Shown in pieces: positions 17,068-26,456 of a stretch of DNA of 64,000 nt; position 1 is the stretch's first letter, and every line of letters begins with the position of its first letter. The DNA is taken from positions 14,415 to 78,414 of the forward strand of contig CABRHH010000012.1 in the NCBI GenBank assembly GCA_902470695.1, read 5' to 3'. The DNA is from an uncultured Collinsella sp. GTDB taxonomy: Bacteria; Actinomycetota; Coriobacteriia; Coriobacteriales; Coriobacteriaceae. The notes beneath the pieces were generated by a model. The model was given only the letters and a program-made list of their open reading frames with translations. It did not search any database and had not been told where the DNA came from. Both the position numbers and the translations under genes were made by a program.

Positions 17068-19323
17068 ATGGCACGATCGAAACACAACCCGCACGTTGCG
17101 GGCGTTTCGCTGGCCGCGAGCGAGTGCGGCAGCGGCGAGGACGGCGGCCGAAAACGCACGCGCGCCATCCCGGTGTCGGTGGGAGCGGCCCTGGTGGCGC
17201 TGGGCGTGGTGTACGGGGACCTGGGCACCAGCCCGGTCTACATGACCAAAGCGGTGGTGTCGGGGCAGGGTGGCATCGCCGGCATGTCCGAGGACACGGT
17301 GCTCGGCATGCTCTCGCTTGTCATCTGGACCCTCACCCTGATCACCACCGTGAAGTACGTGCTGGTTGCCATGCGTGCCGACAACCACGGCGAAGGTGGC
17401 ATCTTCTCCCTGTATTCCATGGTGCGGCGTTATGCGCGGGTGCTGGCGATCCCGGCTATGCTCGGCGGCGCGGCGTTTCTGGCCGACTCCATGCTCACGC
17501 CGGCGGTGGCCATCACGTCGGCGGTGGAGGGCCTGCGCACCATACCCGGCGCGGGCGATGCGGTCTTTTCGTCCCAGTCCACGCTCGTGATCATCTCGCT
17601 GGTGATTATCGGGGCGCTCTTCTTGTTCCAGCAGGCGGGAACCACCTCGATCGGGCGGCTCTTCGGCCCCATCATGACCGCGTGGTTCGTCTTCATCGCC
17701 GTCGCCGGGGTGGTGAATCTCGCGGCCGACTGGTCGGTCCTGCGCGCCTTCAATCCCCTGTACGGCATTCGCTTCCTGCTGGGACCCGAGAACCGAGCCG
17801 GGCTGGCGGTGCTGGGCAGCGTGTTTCTCACCATCACCGGTGCCGAGGCTCTGTATTCGGACATGGGGCATGTGGGCCGCGGCAACATCTACGTGACCTG
17901 GCCCGTGGTGAAGGTCGCCTTGGTCCTCAACTATCTGGGGCAGGGCGCGTGGCTGATTGCAAACCAGGGCACCCAAAGCCTCTACGGCGTGGAGGACCTC
18001 AACCCGTTTTTCGAGATGCTGCTGCCCGAGCTGCGGCCCGTGGCGGTGGTGTTCGGCGTGGTGGCGGGCGTGATTGCCAGCCAGGCCCTCATCACGGGCG
18101 CCTTTACGCTGGTGAGCGAGGCGGCGCGCCTGTCCTGGCTGCCGCCCATGCGCATCTTCTACCCGTCCGAGACTAAAGGCCAGCTCTACATCCCGCTGGT
18201 GAACACACTGCTGTGGGCGGGCACGACGGCGGTCATCCTCCTCTTCCAAACCTCCCATAACATGGAGGCGGCCTATGGGCTGGCCCTTACGGTGACGATG
18301 CTATCCACCACGAGCCTGCTGGCCGTCTACCTGTGGCATGTGGAGCGCAAACGCGTGCTGGCGGTGGTGTTCGCGTTGTTCTTCGGGACGGTCGAGGCGG
18401 CGTTTTTCGCCTCGAGCCTTACGAAGTTCTTCCACGGCGGCTACGTGACGGTGCTTCTGGCGGCGGCGCTTCTGGTGGTGATGGCCTCCTGGGAGACGGG
18501 CACGCGTGTGGAGCGCAGCCAGCGGAAGCGGATCGAGGTCGCCGAGCTGCTGCCGAGTTTCGAGCGGCTGTCGCGCGACGAATCGGTGCCGCTGATCGCC
18601 CAGAATCTCGTCTACCTCACGTCCGATACCGAGATCGGACGCATCGACCGCGACATCGTGTACTCGGTGTTCGCGAACCGTCCGCACCGTGCACGGGCCT
18701 GGTGGGTGGTGACGGTCGTGGCGGCCAACGAGCCCTATACGCGCGAGTACGCGGTCGAGTCGTTCGGCAGCAGCGTGCTCTTCCGGGTGCGGATCAGGCT
18801 GGGTTACAAGGTGCACCAGCACCTGCAGGTGTTCATGCGTCAGATCATGCACGACATGGTGCAGACGGGCGATCTGCCCGCCCAGCTCTCCCCGTACCCC
18901 GATTTCGACGAGCCCGACGTGGGCGATACCCGCTACGTGATGGTGCGCAAGGTGCTCGAGCCGTCCAGCTCGATTCCGCCGCGGGCGCGGCTGGCCATCA
19001 AGGTGAAGTATGCGGTCTCGGCGCTTGTCGGCTCGCCGATCCAGTGGCTGGGCCTGGAATCGACCGAGCCGATTGTGGAGGCGGCCCCGCTGTTCGTGAA
19101 GCGTGCGCCGTTCGTGCCCTTGGCGCGCGTGCGCCTGCGCGGGCAGGTGCTGAGCCCGCAGGCCGAGGCCTACCGGGCGCAGGTGCGCGACGCGTCCCAT
19201 TATCAGGAGCTGCTGCGTCAAATCGAGCGCGACATCCGTCATCCTGCGCGGGCGCACGATGATGAGAAGGCCCCGGTGGACGCGGCGGCCGTGCCGAATA
19301 GGCCAGATGACGAGAACGGATGA
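17068..19323 (+). CDS. kup: Kup-family potassium uptake protein
   Basis: The 751-residue protein has the family entry motif GVVYGDLGTSPVYMTK, about twelve membrane helices (about 35-460) and a long cytoplasmic C-terminus. Kup imports K+ with protons at the membrane. The start ATG 17068 is chosen for ACGGAGGC just before it; the frame is open about 220 bases upstream without homology. It shares ATGA with the following HAD phosphatase gene. The C-terminal region is longer than in E. coli Kup (622 residues). The cell also has the inducible Kdp system further along. Confidence 0.93.
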   Translation: MARSKHNPHVAGVSLAASECGSGEDGGRKRTRAIPVSVGAALVALGVVYGDLGTSPVYMTKAVVSGQGGIAGMSEDTVLGMLSLVIWTLTLITTVKYVLVAMRADNHGEGGIFSLYSMVRRYARVLAIPAMLGGAAFLADSMLTPAVAITSAVEGLRTIPGAGDAVFSSQSTLVIISLVIIGALFLFQQAGTTSIGRLFGPIMTAWFVFIAVAGVVNLAADWSVLRAFNPLYGIRFLLGPENRAGLAVLGSVFLTITGAEALYSDMGHVGRGNIYVTWPVVKVALVLNYLGQGAWLIANQGTQSLYGVEDLNPFFEMLLPELRPVAVVFGVVAGVIASQALITGAFTLVSEAARLSWLPPMRIFYPSETKGQLYIPLVNTLLWAGTTAVILLFQTSHNMEAAYGLALTVTMLSTTSLLAVYLWHVERKRVLAVVFALFFGTVEAAFFASSLTKFFHGGYVTVLLAAALLVVMASWETGTRVERSQRKRIEVAELLPSFERLSRDESVPLIAQNLVYLTSDTEIGRIDRDIVYSVFANRPHRARAWWVVTVVAANEPYTREYAVESFGSSVLFRVRIRLGYKVHQHLQVFMRQIMHDMVQTGDLPAQLSPYPDFDEPDVGDTRYVMVRKVLEPSSSIPPRARLAIKVKYAVSALVGSPIQWLGLESTEPIVEAAPLFVKRAPFVPLARVRLRGQVLSPQAEAYRAQVRDASHYQELLRQIERDIRHPARAHDDEKAPVDAAAVPNRPDDENG

Positions 19324-20009
19324 GGATGAAAGAGAATGCAACGCGCGCGCAGGCGCGCTTCAGCATCGAGCGGACCGGGACGGTGCTGTTCGACTTCGAC
19401 GGGACGCTGGCCGATACCGGCGCGGCAGTTATGCGGATCGCCCGGGCGGTGGCGGGGGAGCGGGGGCTGCATGCCACCGACGCCGAGCTGCGCACCATGA
19501 TCGGGCCGCCGCTCACCGACGGGTTCGAGCGGACCTTTGCGGTGAGCCGCGCCGAGGCGCTCGAGCTCACGCGCGCCTATCGCGAGATGTTCTCCCGCGA
19601 GGTGCGCGTTGAGGACTATCCGCCGATTCCCGGTGCAGCCGACCTGCTCGACGCGCTCGAGCAGCAGGGGCGGCGCTTGGCGGTGGCCACCTCGCGCAAG
19701 GAGGAGAGCGCCCACGAGATGCTGCGTGCGCTCGGGTGGTTCGACCGGTTCGCGTGCGTGATGGGCCTGAACGAGGATGCGGGCCGGCTCACGAAGGCGG
19801 ACTCGGTACGCGCCGCCTTGGCGCACCTGGGGATCGATCCCGGCGATGCGGTGCTGGTGGGCGACCGCCGAAACGACAGCGAGGGGGCGCATGCGGCGGG
19901 CGTGGCCTGCATCGGCGTCTATACCGGAGCGGCGGTGCCGGGCGAGCACGATGCGGCCGACGTTGCCTGCGACAGCCTGTTCGAAGTCGCACGCGTGCTG
20001 GGCGTATAG
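19320..20009 (+). CDS. HAD phosphatase, Gph/PGP-like
   Basis: The 229-residue protein has HAD motif I (VLFDFDGTLADT), a helical cap, motif II (VATSRKEES) and motif IV (VLVGDRRNDSEGA). This is the phosphoglycolate phosphatase-like branch; the actual substrate is open. It overlaps the kup stop by 4 bases (ATGA) and is therefore probably co-expressed with it, although no functional link is known. Confidence 0.85.
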   Translation: MRMKENATRAQARFSIERTGTVLFDFDGTLADTGAAVMRIARAVAGERGLHATDAELRTMIGPPLTDGFERTFAVSRAEALELTRAYREMFSREVRVEDYPPIPGAADLLDALEQQGRRLAVATSRKEESAHEMLRALGWFDRFACVMGLNEDAGRLTKADSVRAALAHLGIDPGDAVLVGDRRNDSEGAHAAGVACIGVYTGAAVPGEHDAADVACDSLFEVARVLGV

Positions 20010-20129
20010 GCGCGGCGCGCATCGGGGTTCGTTGCCATCGCGTGACGCGGCTGGGTCGTCGCGCGGGGGTTGCCCCATCTGGGTGACAATGGTGTGCATG
20101 GATTCGAACCGCCCCTGAGGAGGAGTGTC

Positions 20130-21557
20130 ATGGATTGTGAAGTTGAGACCCGCATCGATGCGTACGTCGATGAGGTGTGGGAGGACGTGGTTGCCGATAT
20201 CGCGGCGCTGGTGTCGCACCCGTCGGTGGCCGACGCAGCCGCGGCGCGCCCGGGCGCCCCGTTCGGCGCTCCGGTGCGCGATGCGCTCGACTGCGCGCTG
20301 GGCATCGCCGCCAAGCTGGGCTACGAGGTGAGCGACGACGAGGGCTACGTGGGCATCGCCGACATCCCCGGCGAGCACTCCGAGCAGGTGGCCACGATCG
20401 CCCACGTGGACGTGGTGCCGGCCGGTCCCGGGTGGGCGAGCGACCCGTTTGCCATGGAGCGCCGTGAGGGCTGGCTGCTCGGCCGCGGCGTGATCGACGA
20501 CAAGGGGCCCGCGGTGCTGTCGCTCTATGCCGGCGCCTTTCTGCTGCGCGCTGGCGTACGCCCGCGCTATACCTTCCGGGCGCTTCTGGGGTGCGACGAG
20601 GAGGTGGGGATGAGCGATGTCCACCACTACCGTGCGCACCACGACGACCCGGCATTCCTGTTCACCCCCGACGCCGAGTTCCCGGTCTGCAACGCCGAGA
20701 AGGGCTGCTTCGAGGGGACGTTCGCGAGCGCGCCGATCGTGGGCGGCGCCATTCGCAGCTGGAGCGGCGCCGAGGCCGGCAACGCCATTCCGAGCGAATC
20801 GGTGGCGGAGCTTGGAATCGCCGCCGAGCAGTTGCCGGCGCCCCAGGTGCATGCGGATCGTCTGCACATCGAGGCGACTGCCGATGGCGGCAGCCGTATC
20901 GTGGCGCATGGCATCGGCGGCCACGCGTCGCTGCCCGCCGGCGCCATCAACGCCGTGGGGCTTGTCGTCACATACCTGCGCGAGGTGGCGGCTGCGATGC
21001 CCGAGTGTTTCTGCGCCGCCGAGCGCGATGCGCTCGAAATGCTGGCGGTCGTGCATGCCGACACGGCTGGCGAGCGCTTGGGCATCGCCAGCGAAAACGA
21101 GGCGTTCGGTGCGCTTACCTGCAATGCGGGCGTGATCGCGGTGGCAGACGGCCGTCTGGAGCAAACGATCGACGTGCGCTTCCCGGACAGCACGACGGTC
21201 GGTGCGCTGACGCTTGCCTGCCAGGCGTGCGCGGAGCGCTTCGGCGGCACGTTCGAGCCGGGCCGCACCAAGCAGCCGTTCTCGACGCCGGCCGATAGCC
21301 CGGCGGTCCAGGCCCTGCTCGACACCTACCGTGAGGTGACCGGGCGCGAGGCGGCACCGTTCTCGATGGGCGGGGGCACCTATGCGCGCAACTTCGCCCG
21401 AGCGGTGTCGTTCGGCCCGGAGGGCAACAGCCTGGATCTGCCCGCCTGGGCCGGTGCCATGCACGGCCCGAACGAGGCGGCAAACGAGGCCCAGCTCAAA
21501 GAGGCGCTCAAGATCTACATCCTGGCGATTCTGCGCCTGATGGAGCTGGAGCTGTAA
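20130..21557 (+). CDS. M20-family metallopeptidase, Sapep/PepV-type dipeptidase
   Basis: The 475-residue product has the M20 zinc ligands in order: His in IAHVDVVP (about 92), the bridging Asp in DDKGP (about 123), the Glu pair in CDEEVG (about 157), Asp in PDAEFP and the late His in MHGPNE. It hydrolyses dipeptides in the cytoplasm, with two Zn2+ or Mn2+ ions. The start ATG 20130 has GAGGAGGA upstream. The gene stands alone between the HAD gene and a small membrane-protein gene. Confidence 0.9.
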   Translation: MDCEVETRIDAYVDEVWEDVVADIAALVSHPSVADAAAARPGAPFGAPVRDALDCALGIAAKLGYEVSDDEGYVGIADIPGEHSEQVATIAHVDVVPAGPGWASDPFAMERREGWLLGRGVIDDKGPAVLSLYAGAFLLRAGVRPRYTFRALLGCDEEVGMSDVHHYRAHHDDPAFLFTPDAEFPVCNAEKGCFEGTFASAPIVGGAIRSWSGAEAGNAIPSESVAELGIAAEQLPAPQVHADRLHIEATADGGSRIVAHGIGGHASLPAGAINAVGLVVTYLREVAAAMPECFCAAERDALEMLAVVHADTAGERLGIASENEAFGALTCNAGVIAVADGRLEQTIDVRFPDSTTVGALTLACQACAERFGGTFEPGRTKQPFSTPADSPAVQALLDTYREVTGREAAPFSMGGGTYARNFARAVSFGPEGNSLDLPAWAGAMHGPNEAANEAQLKEALKIYILAILRLMELEL

Positions 21558-21633
21558 GACACCTGTACATGCGCGCCGCGGCCCTCCATACGGAGGTGCG
21601 GCGCGCATCGTCCGATGAAAGGGGACATGCAGT

Positions 21634-21795
21634 ATGGCAGGACAGGCTTCCTGGATGGAGCAGCTGCTCTGGTTCGCGGTCATCGCCGTCTCGATGCTGT
21701 TCGGCGCATGGCTCTACCGACGTCGTACCGGCTCGCGCACCCCGCCCCCGGCGTCTCGCCGCTCCCGTGCGCACCGCCCGCGCAAGAAGCGGTAG
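21634..21795 (+). CDS. Small single-span membrane protein (53 residues)
   Basis: This short frame has a good Shine-Dalgarno (GAAAGGGGAC) 8 bases before its ATG. It codes for one hydrophobic helix (LLWFAVIAVSMLFGAWLY) followed by a strongly basic Arg/Lys/Pro-rich tail ending PRKKR. The layout suggests a bitopic protein with an external N-terminus and a cytoplasmic basic tail. No family is recognised. It lies 76 bases after the dipeptidase gene. Confidence 0.6.
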   Translation: MAGQASWMEQLLWFAVIAVSMLFGAWLYRRRTGSRTPPPASRRSRAHRPRKKR

Positions 21796-21993
21796 GCGGC
21801 TGGATGCCTCGGTGGCTGTGGGCGCGCTCGCTTGTTGGCGCTTGCCAAACGAGGCGGCCGCTTTTCGATGGACGATGCTTCTCATCGAAAGCAGGATGTT
21901 CGGTCCGTAGGGCCAAGCTGGACAAGCGCTTTGAGAAGCGACAGAATCTGTGATTAAATCTGGTTGTTGCTCAAACGGAGAATGGGTTTTTGT

Positions 21994-22518
21994 ATGGGTA
22001 TTGATGATATGCAGGGTAACGTCTCCCTTGAGCGCCTTAAGAAAACGAGCGGGCGAGTATGTAGCCTGTGCAGAGTTCTTCTCATCGCATATACAAGCAT
22101 CGCTGCCATCGTTCTCGCTTTCTTGGTATACGGTGTCGGCCTGGGTGCCTCTCGCCCCATGCAGCTGCTCGCGATTCTGGGACAGGTTTTTCCGCTTATG
22201 CTGACGTGGGCAATAGGCGCGATGCTGTTTATCGTCTTCATGCACATGTTTGCCGACATCTCACGTGGGAAGTCTCCTTTTGTGAAAGAGCAGGCATCTA
22301 GGTTCAGGGCGGTTGGATGTCTGCTGATCGTGAAGCTGCTGGTCGAGATTGCCGTATCGATGCTGCCGGCTATAGCAGCTCGGCTCAATGGGGTCTCTGT
22401 TGGCGTAGATGTGAGCATCGACCTATTTTCTCTGCTCTGGGTGGGTGTTTCGTTCGCCCTGTCATTAGTGTTCAAGTACGGAACCGAGTTGCAGGAACTG
22501 TCTGACGGCACCTTTTAG
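21994..22518 (+). CDS. DUF2975-family membrane protein
   Basis: The roughly 174-residue protein has four membrane helices and the DUF2975 pattern, including DISRGKSPFV in the middle and VFKYGTELQELSDGTF at the end. DUF2975 genes are almost always followed by a small YozG-like HTH gene, as here, 8 bases downstream. The start is uncertain: ATG 21994 is used, with CGGAG 13 bases upstream, but ATG 21982 or TTG 21964 are possible. The base composition is much closer to 50% GC than its neighbours, which points to recent acquisition. The function is unknown; the pair may sense membrane state. Confidence 0.75.
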   Translation: MGIDDMQGNVSLERLKKTSGRVCSLCRVLLIAYTSIAAIVLAFLVYGVGLGASRPMQLLAILGQVFPLMLTWAIGAMLFIVFMHMFADISRGKSPFVKEQASRFRAVGCLLIVKLLVEIAVSMLPAIAARLNGVSVGVDVSIDLFSLLWVGVSFALSLVFKYGTELQELSDGTF

Positions 22519-22526
22519 GATGAAGC

Positions 22527-22796
22527 ATGGCGATAGTTTTTAACCTCGATAAGCTCCTCGCTTCGAAAAAGATGCAATCAATAGATCTTGCCGAGCGGCT
22601 GGGATACACGGCTCAGACTATTTCAAAACTCAAAAACGGTAAGGTGAAGGCCTTGCGGATTGAGACGCTCAATAGTCTATGTGAAGCGTTTGATTGTCAG
22701 CCGGGGGACATCCTTGAGTACATGTCTGACGACGAGGCGCGCGAGAGATTCGGGGATGCTTTTGTAGAGGGATACAAATCGTTTTACTGCCAATAG
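22527..22796 (+). CDS. YozG-like HTH (Xre/HTH_26) transcriptional regulator
   Basis: This 89-residue protein is almost entirely a Cro/C1-type helix-turn-helix: LAERLGYTAQTISKLKNGKV is the recognition region and CEAFDCQPGDILEYM the typical closing helix. It pairs with the DUF2975 membrane protein just upstream. The partnership suggests that the membrane protein controls DNA binding by this regulator. The target may be the pair itself or the ABC transporter downstream, neither of which is shown by the sequence. Confidence 0.88.
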   Translation: MAIVFNLDKLLASKKMQSIDLAERLGYTAQTISKLKNGKVKALRIETLNSLCEAFDCQPGDILEYMSDDEARERFGDAFVEGYKSFYCQ

Positions 22797-22994
22797 CTCG
22801 CAGATAGGGTGCAATATCCCGCCTGGTTTACGGTTTGAGGGGATGGGTGTCGCGTGTGGCGTGGGGCCTGGGGTGATGCTTCTGTCGCTATGCTCGCAAT
22901 GCCCATTCGATGGGTCTTTTCAACCTCACCTTATGTATGCTATTAAAATAAGGTACCTAATAATTAAACAAATCATTTAAGTAATACAGCAGTA

Positions 22995-23023
22995 TTGACA
23001 ATAAATTTTCTGATACATACTAT
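22995..23023 (+). promoter_or_regulatory. Consensus sigma-70 promoter for the ABC exporter
   Basis: TTGACA (22995-23000) and TACTAT (23018-23023) are separated by 17 bases in a strikingly AT-rich stretch (22920-23040) inside an otherwise GC-rich genome. It lies about 120 bases before the ABC ATPase gene. The remainder of the 345-base gap after the HTH gene shows nothing else. Confidence 0.75.
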
Positions 23024-23141
23024 TCCAAGAAGTGGGGTGGAAGAGCCTGCGCTATCGGGTTTCTAAGCTGAGTCCGTTGATGGATTGGACGGCGCTCACT
23101 TTAGAGCGATTGATGGTTGGATTCAGTACGTCAGGAGATAT

Positions 23142-23876
23142 ATGGGGATGGTAGTTACTGCCCACGATGTGAAGAAGTCGTTTCAGGGCGGCACTCGCGC
23201 GAAGGGTAAGCGCGTGGAGGTTCTCAAAGGAGCGAGCCTTCAAGTGTCGTTGGGGGAAATGGTCAGTATTGTTGGCCCTAGTGGTTCGGGTAAATCGACG
23301 CTGTTGTATTGTCTTGGCGGTTTGGAGGCCCCTGACAGCGGTTCAATCGAGTTAATGGGAAGCCAGATTGCCAACGAGAGCTTCTCGCACCTGGCCGCGA
23401 TGCGTTCAAAGCATGTGGGCTTTATCTTTCAATCGTATAACCTCATTCCATACTTATGTGTTGAGGAGAACGTTGCGTTGTCAGCGCATCTTGCTGGCAC
23501 GTCACGCTCGAAAAGGGAAGTGCGCGAGCTTCTTAAAGGCTTGGGTTTGTCGGGAAAGGAAAAGGAGAAGCCTGGGAATCTATCGGGTGGCGAGCGGCAG
23601 CGTGTGGCCATCGCTCGTGCCCTTGCAACGAACGCCGAAGTCATTTTTGCTGACGAACCAACGGGCGCCTTGGATTCGGAGAACTCGAGGCGCGTTCTAC
23701 ACTTATTGAGAAGCATTGCAAATGGTGACGAGCGCTCAGTGGTGCTGGTGACGCATGATTTGGATGCCGCCGCTTTTGCCGACCGTGTGCTGGTTATGCG
23801 GGACGGAGTCATCAGGGAAGATCTTGGTAAAACGACGCCCAGCGTGATTCTCGCGGCAATGGGGGCATCGGCATGA
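23142..23876 (+). CDS. ABC transporter ATP-binding protein, MacB/LolD type
   Basis: The 244-residue ATPase has Walker A (GPSGSGKST), the Q-loop in GFIFQSYNLIPYL, signature LSGGERQRVAIARAL and Walker B VIFADEPTGALDS, all typical of MacB/LolD/BceA-type transporters. The start ATG 23142 has TCAGGAGAT upstream. It overlaps the permease gene by 4 bases (ATGA). It powers a FtsX-like permease that usually moves peptides or lipids out of the membrane rather than importing solutes. The gene belongs to the lower-GC island. Confidence 0.92.
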   Translation: MGMVVTAHDVKKSFQGGTRAKGKRVEVLKGASLQVSLGEMVSIVGPSGSGKSTLLYCLGGLEAPDSGSIELMGSQIANESFSHLAAMRSKHVGFIFQSYNLIPYLCVEENVALSAHLAGTSRSKREVRELLKGLGLSGKEKEKPGNLSGGERQRVAIARALATNAEVIFADEPTGALDSENSRRVLHLLRSIANGDERSVVLVTHDLDAAAFADRVLVMRDGVIREDLGKTTPSVILAAMGASA

Positions 23877-25201
23877 TTCGACTGTTGCTTGCTGATCTGA
23901 AAAACAATTGGATAGTTTGGTCCGGATTGCTGGTCATGGCGCTTGTATGCGGTTATCTTGGCGGCTGGGGCGTATCAATTGAGGCGACAGCGGTCCACTA
24001 TACAGGCTTGCAGAGCTTCGGGTACATCAACCTGTTCCTATCATCGGTTGCGGCGATTACGATACTGATTCCGCTGTCACAGCAGCTGGTTGCAATCTTG
24101 TCTCGATATTATGCTTTGTGGCAGTTGGCTGGAGTCAGGCCAGCTCTGGTCAAATCGGCGATTCTGTTGCAGCTGTTCGTCGTTGCAGCTGTTGGCGCCT
24201 GCTTGGGTACGTTTTTCGAGATGCAGAGTTACGCACTGCTGTTTCCTTGGATTTTTAGCTCGTATGATCTGCCGCGCAACATCGTGCTGAGTCTCGGGGC
24301 TTCTTTCATGCCTGCCGTTTGGATCGGTGTCGGGGCGGTGTTCGTACTGGGCGGATATAGAGGGGCGCGCGCTGCGGGGAGGATTTCTCCGATTGAGATT
24401 CTTCGTGAATCGGAATCGGTTGTAACTCCGATCTCTCCTATGCGACTCCTTATTTGCGTTGTGCTGGCAATTGGTGTCGCACTGTTCTTTGGAAGCCTTT
24501 CATCGCCCTTGAGAGACGGCGAGTTCGATCAAACGGCGTTTGCGCCCATACTGATCGTGGCCCTCTTTGCGGCATGTGCGCCTTGGCTGCTGTCGGCCAT
24601 GATGCAGGTGTGGAGAGGCGTATCGACGATGCGGTTTTTGCCAAGCTTTATGGGGGCTCGCAGTGCCCTGCACCAAGTGGAAACAGCGCATGCTGTTGAG
24701 GTTCCGATAATGGTGGGATATGGCTTGCTTGTTGGATTCAATGCGATGTTCGATACGCTCGGCGTTTATGCGGATAGCATCGGATTATCGGGGCTTAACA
24801 CTTCGCTTGACTGGACGGGCACGATAGTTCTGTTCGGTGGCCCCGTGTTTCTGAGCTGCGTTGGTGCATCGATCGGATGCTTGTTGTCCTTTGGTCGTCG
24901 CAGACAAGACGCTATGCTCTGCGTCTCGCTCGGCATGTCGAAAAAGGATGTACTCCTGTCCGCTGTATGCGAGGCCACTTTGCATGTTTTGTCGGCAACA
25001 ATTGTCGGCATGGCTGCTGCCTGCTTGGTCAATGCTCTGGTTGCTGGCGCTGCAGGAATAATGCCGGTGTTTGGGTTAACGTATGTGAGCGGGTTGATAC
25101 TGCCGGCGTTCAGCTTTGTTCTTGTGCTTATTGCGATTGTGGTGCCGACGTATTCTGGCTTGCGCTGCCACAGGCGAGGAGAGCTTGAGTTTGCCGATTA
25201 G
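23873..25201 (+). CDS. FtsX-like ABC transporter permease
   Basis: The 442-residue protein has about eight to ten membrane helices, including a first one near VWSGLLVMALVCGYLG. Two regions each resemble an FtsX-like core, with conserved short loops such as ALWQLAGVRPALVKSAI and AMLCVSLGMSKKDVLLSA. It is the membrane partner of the upstream ATPase, to which it is coupled by ATGA. The substrate is unknown; relatives take part in bacteriocin or lantibiotic resistance. Like its partner, it has low GC for this genome. Confidence 0.82.
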   Translation: MIRLLLADLKNNWIVWSGLLVMALVCGYLGGWGVSIEATAVHYTGLQSFGYINLFLSSVAAITILIPLSQQLVAILSRYYALWQLAGVRPALVKSAILLQLFVVAAVGACLGTFFEMQSYALLFPWIFSSYDLPRNIVLSLGASFMPAVWIGVGAVFVLGGYRGARAAGRISPIEILRESESVVTPISPMRLLICVVLAIGVALFFGSLSSPLRDGEFDQTAFAPILIVALFAACAPWLLSAMMQVWRGVSTMRFLPSFMGARSALHQVETAHAVEVPIMVGYGLLVGFNAMFDTLGVYADSIGLSGLNTSLDWTGTIVLFGGPVFLSCVGASIGCLLSFGRRRQDAMLCVSLGMSKKDVLLSAVCEATLHVLSATIVGMAAACLVNALVAGAAGIMPVFGLTYVSGLILPAFSFVLVLIAIVVPTYSGLRCHRRGELEFAD

Positions 25202-25229
25202 GCGTCGAGGGAGGCATGGTTCCCCATCT

Positions 25230-25266
25230 GAACGCGCTTGCGCCCGACTGTGGCGCAGGCGCGTTC
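25230..25266. terminator. 15-bp hairpin after the ABC exporter operon
   Basis: GAACGCGCTTGCGCC (25230-25244) pairs with 25252-25266 around a 7-base loop, with one G-U pair. It lies 29 bases after the permease stop. No T-tract follows, so terminator function is likely but not certain. The rest of the gap to pstS (25267-25485) holds no recognised Pho box. Confidence 0.6.
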
Positions 25267-25485
25267 GTCATCTGGCTGCAAGGTGGCCGGAACGTTTGTA
25301 AGCTGCGCGTAAGCATGCCGCCAGCCTGCGGTAATGATTCATCAATGTGCCGTAATGAACGCCGAGCGTGCCTGCGGTGGCGCACCGGCGCGCGGTAAGG
25401 TGCTGAATCGAAAGGCGGGTGGGCCGTATGGGCTCGCGAAGATCCGCCGCGCGCTCAGGTGCGCACCGTTCTTGAAGGGAGAACC

Positions 25486-26421
25486 ATGCTTGATCGTTCC
25501 TGCTCTCGTCGCCAGTTCCTCGGTTTTGCGGGCGGCCTGGCTGCTATCGCCGGTCTCGGCCTGACCGCATGCGGCGGCACCCCTGCATCCACCGGCTCCG
25601 CGGGCTCCGGCTCCGCTGCCGCAGGCGTCACCGGCGAGGTCACCTACGACGGCGCCTCTTCGTTCCAGGCGCTTGTCGAGGCCGCTGCCGAGAAGTTCAT
25701 GGACGAGAACCCCGACGTGACCATTTCCGGCTCCGGCAACGGCTCCGGCACCGGTCTTACCGCCGTTGCCGCCGGCACCGTGACCATCGGCAACTCCGAC
25801 GTGTTCGCCGAGACCAAGCTCGAGGCCGATCAGGCCGCCGACCTGGTTGACCACGAGGTCGCCGTGGTGGGCATGGGCCCGGTTGTGTCCAAGAACGTGA
25901 AGGTCGACGACCTGTCCCTGGAGCAGCTGCGCGGCATCTTCTCTGGCACCATCACCAACTGGAGCGAGGTGGGCGGCGACGACGCCGAGATCGTCGTCTT
26001 CAACCGCAAGTCCGGCTCCGGCACCCGCGCCACCTTCGAGGCCGCGGTCTTCGGCGACGAGGTCCCGAGCTTCAACGCCGCCGCCGAGCTCGATAAGTCC
26101 GGCGACGTGCAGACCAACATGGGCTCCACCGACAACGCCATCTCCTACCTCGACTTCTCCCACTTCGACGATTCCAAGTTCAACGCCATCAAGGTGGGCG
26201 GCGTGGAGCCCAAGAGCGAGAACGTCTTCGACAACACGTTCCCCATCTGGGCGACCGAGCACATGTACTGCAAGAAGGACGCCGATGATGCCACCAAGGC
26301 GTTCCTCGAGTTCATGCTGTCCGACGATGTCCAGGGCAAGCTCGTTGAGGAGCAGGGCTTCATCCCCGTGTCCGAGATGAAGGTCTCCAAGGACGCCGCG
26401 GGCAAGGTCACCGAGAAGTAA
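25486..26421 (+). CDS. pstS: Phosphate ABC transporter, substrate-binding lipoprotein
   Basis: The 311-residue precursor has a signal peptide with a twin-arginine-like start (SRRQFLG) and a lipobox ending in Cys29 (GLTACGG), so it is a membrane-anchored lipoprotein outside the cell. Phosphate-binding PstS motifs are visible: YDGASSFQALVEA near the N-terminus, the SGSGTRATFE loop and TDNAISYLDFS. The start ATG 25486 follows GAAGGGAGA. It opens pstSCAB, the high-affinity phosphate importer. No phoU or phoRP genes follow. Confidence 0.94.
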   Translation: MLDRSCSRRQFLGFAGGLAAIAGLGLTACGGTPASTGSAGSGSAAAGVTGEVTYDGASSFQALVEAAAEKFMDENPDVTISGSGNGSGTGLTAVAAGTVTIGNSDVFAETKLEADQAADLVDHEVAVVGMGPVVSKNVKVDDLSLEQLRGIFSGTITNWSEVGGDDAEIVVFNRKSGSGTRATFEAAVFGDEVPSFNAAAELDKSGDVQTNMGSTDNAISYLDFSHFDDSKFNAIKVGGVEPKSENVFDNTFPIWATEHMYCKKDADDATKAFLEFMLSDDVQGKLVEEQGFIPVSEMKVSKDAAGKVTEK

Positions 26422-26456
26422 CAGATCTGCCTACAGAGTTTTTCGGAAGGGGCGCT

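Noticed and set aside
20090..20120. tRNA on the minus strand at GGATTCGAACC
   Set aside because: The bases after it are the Shine-Dalgarno and start of the dipeptidase gene, and no cloverleaf can be formed.
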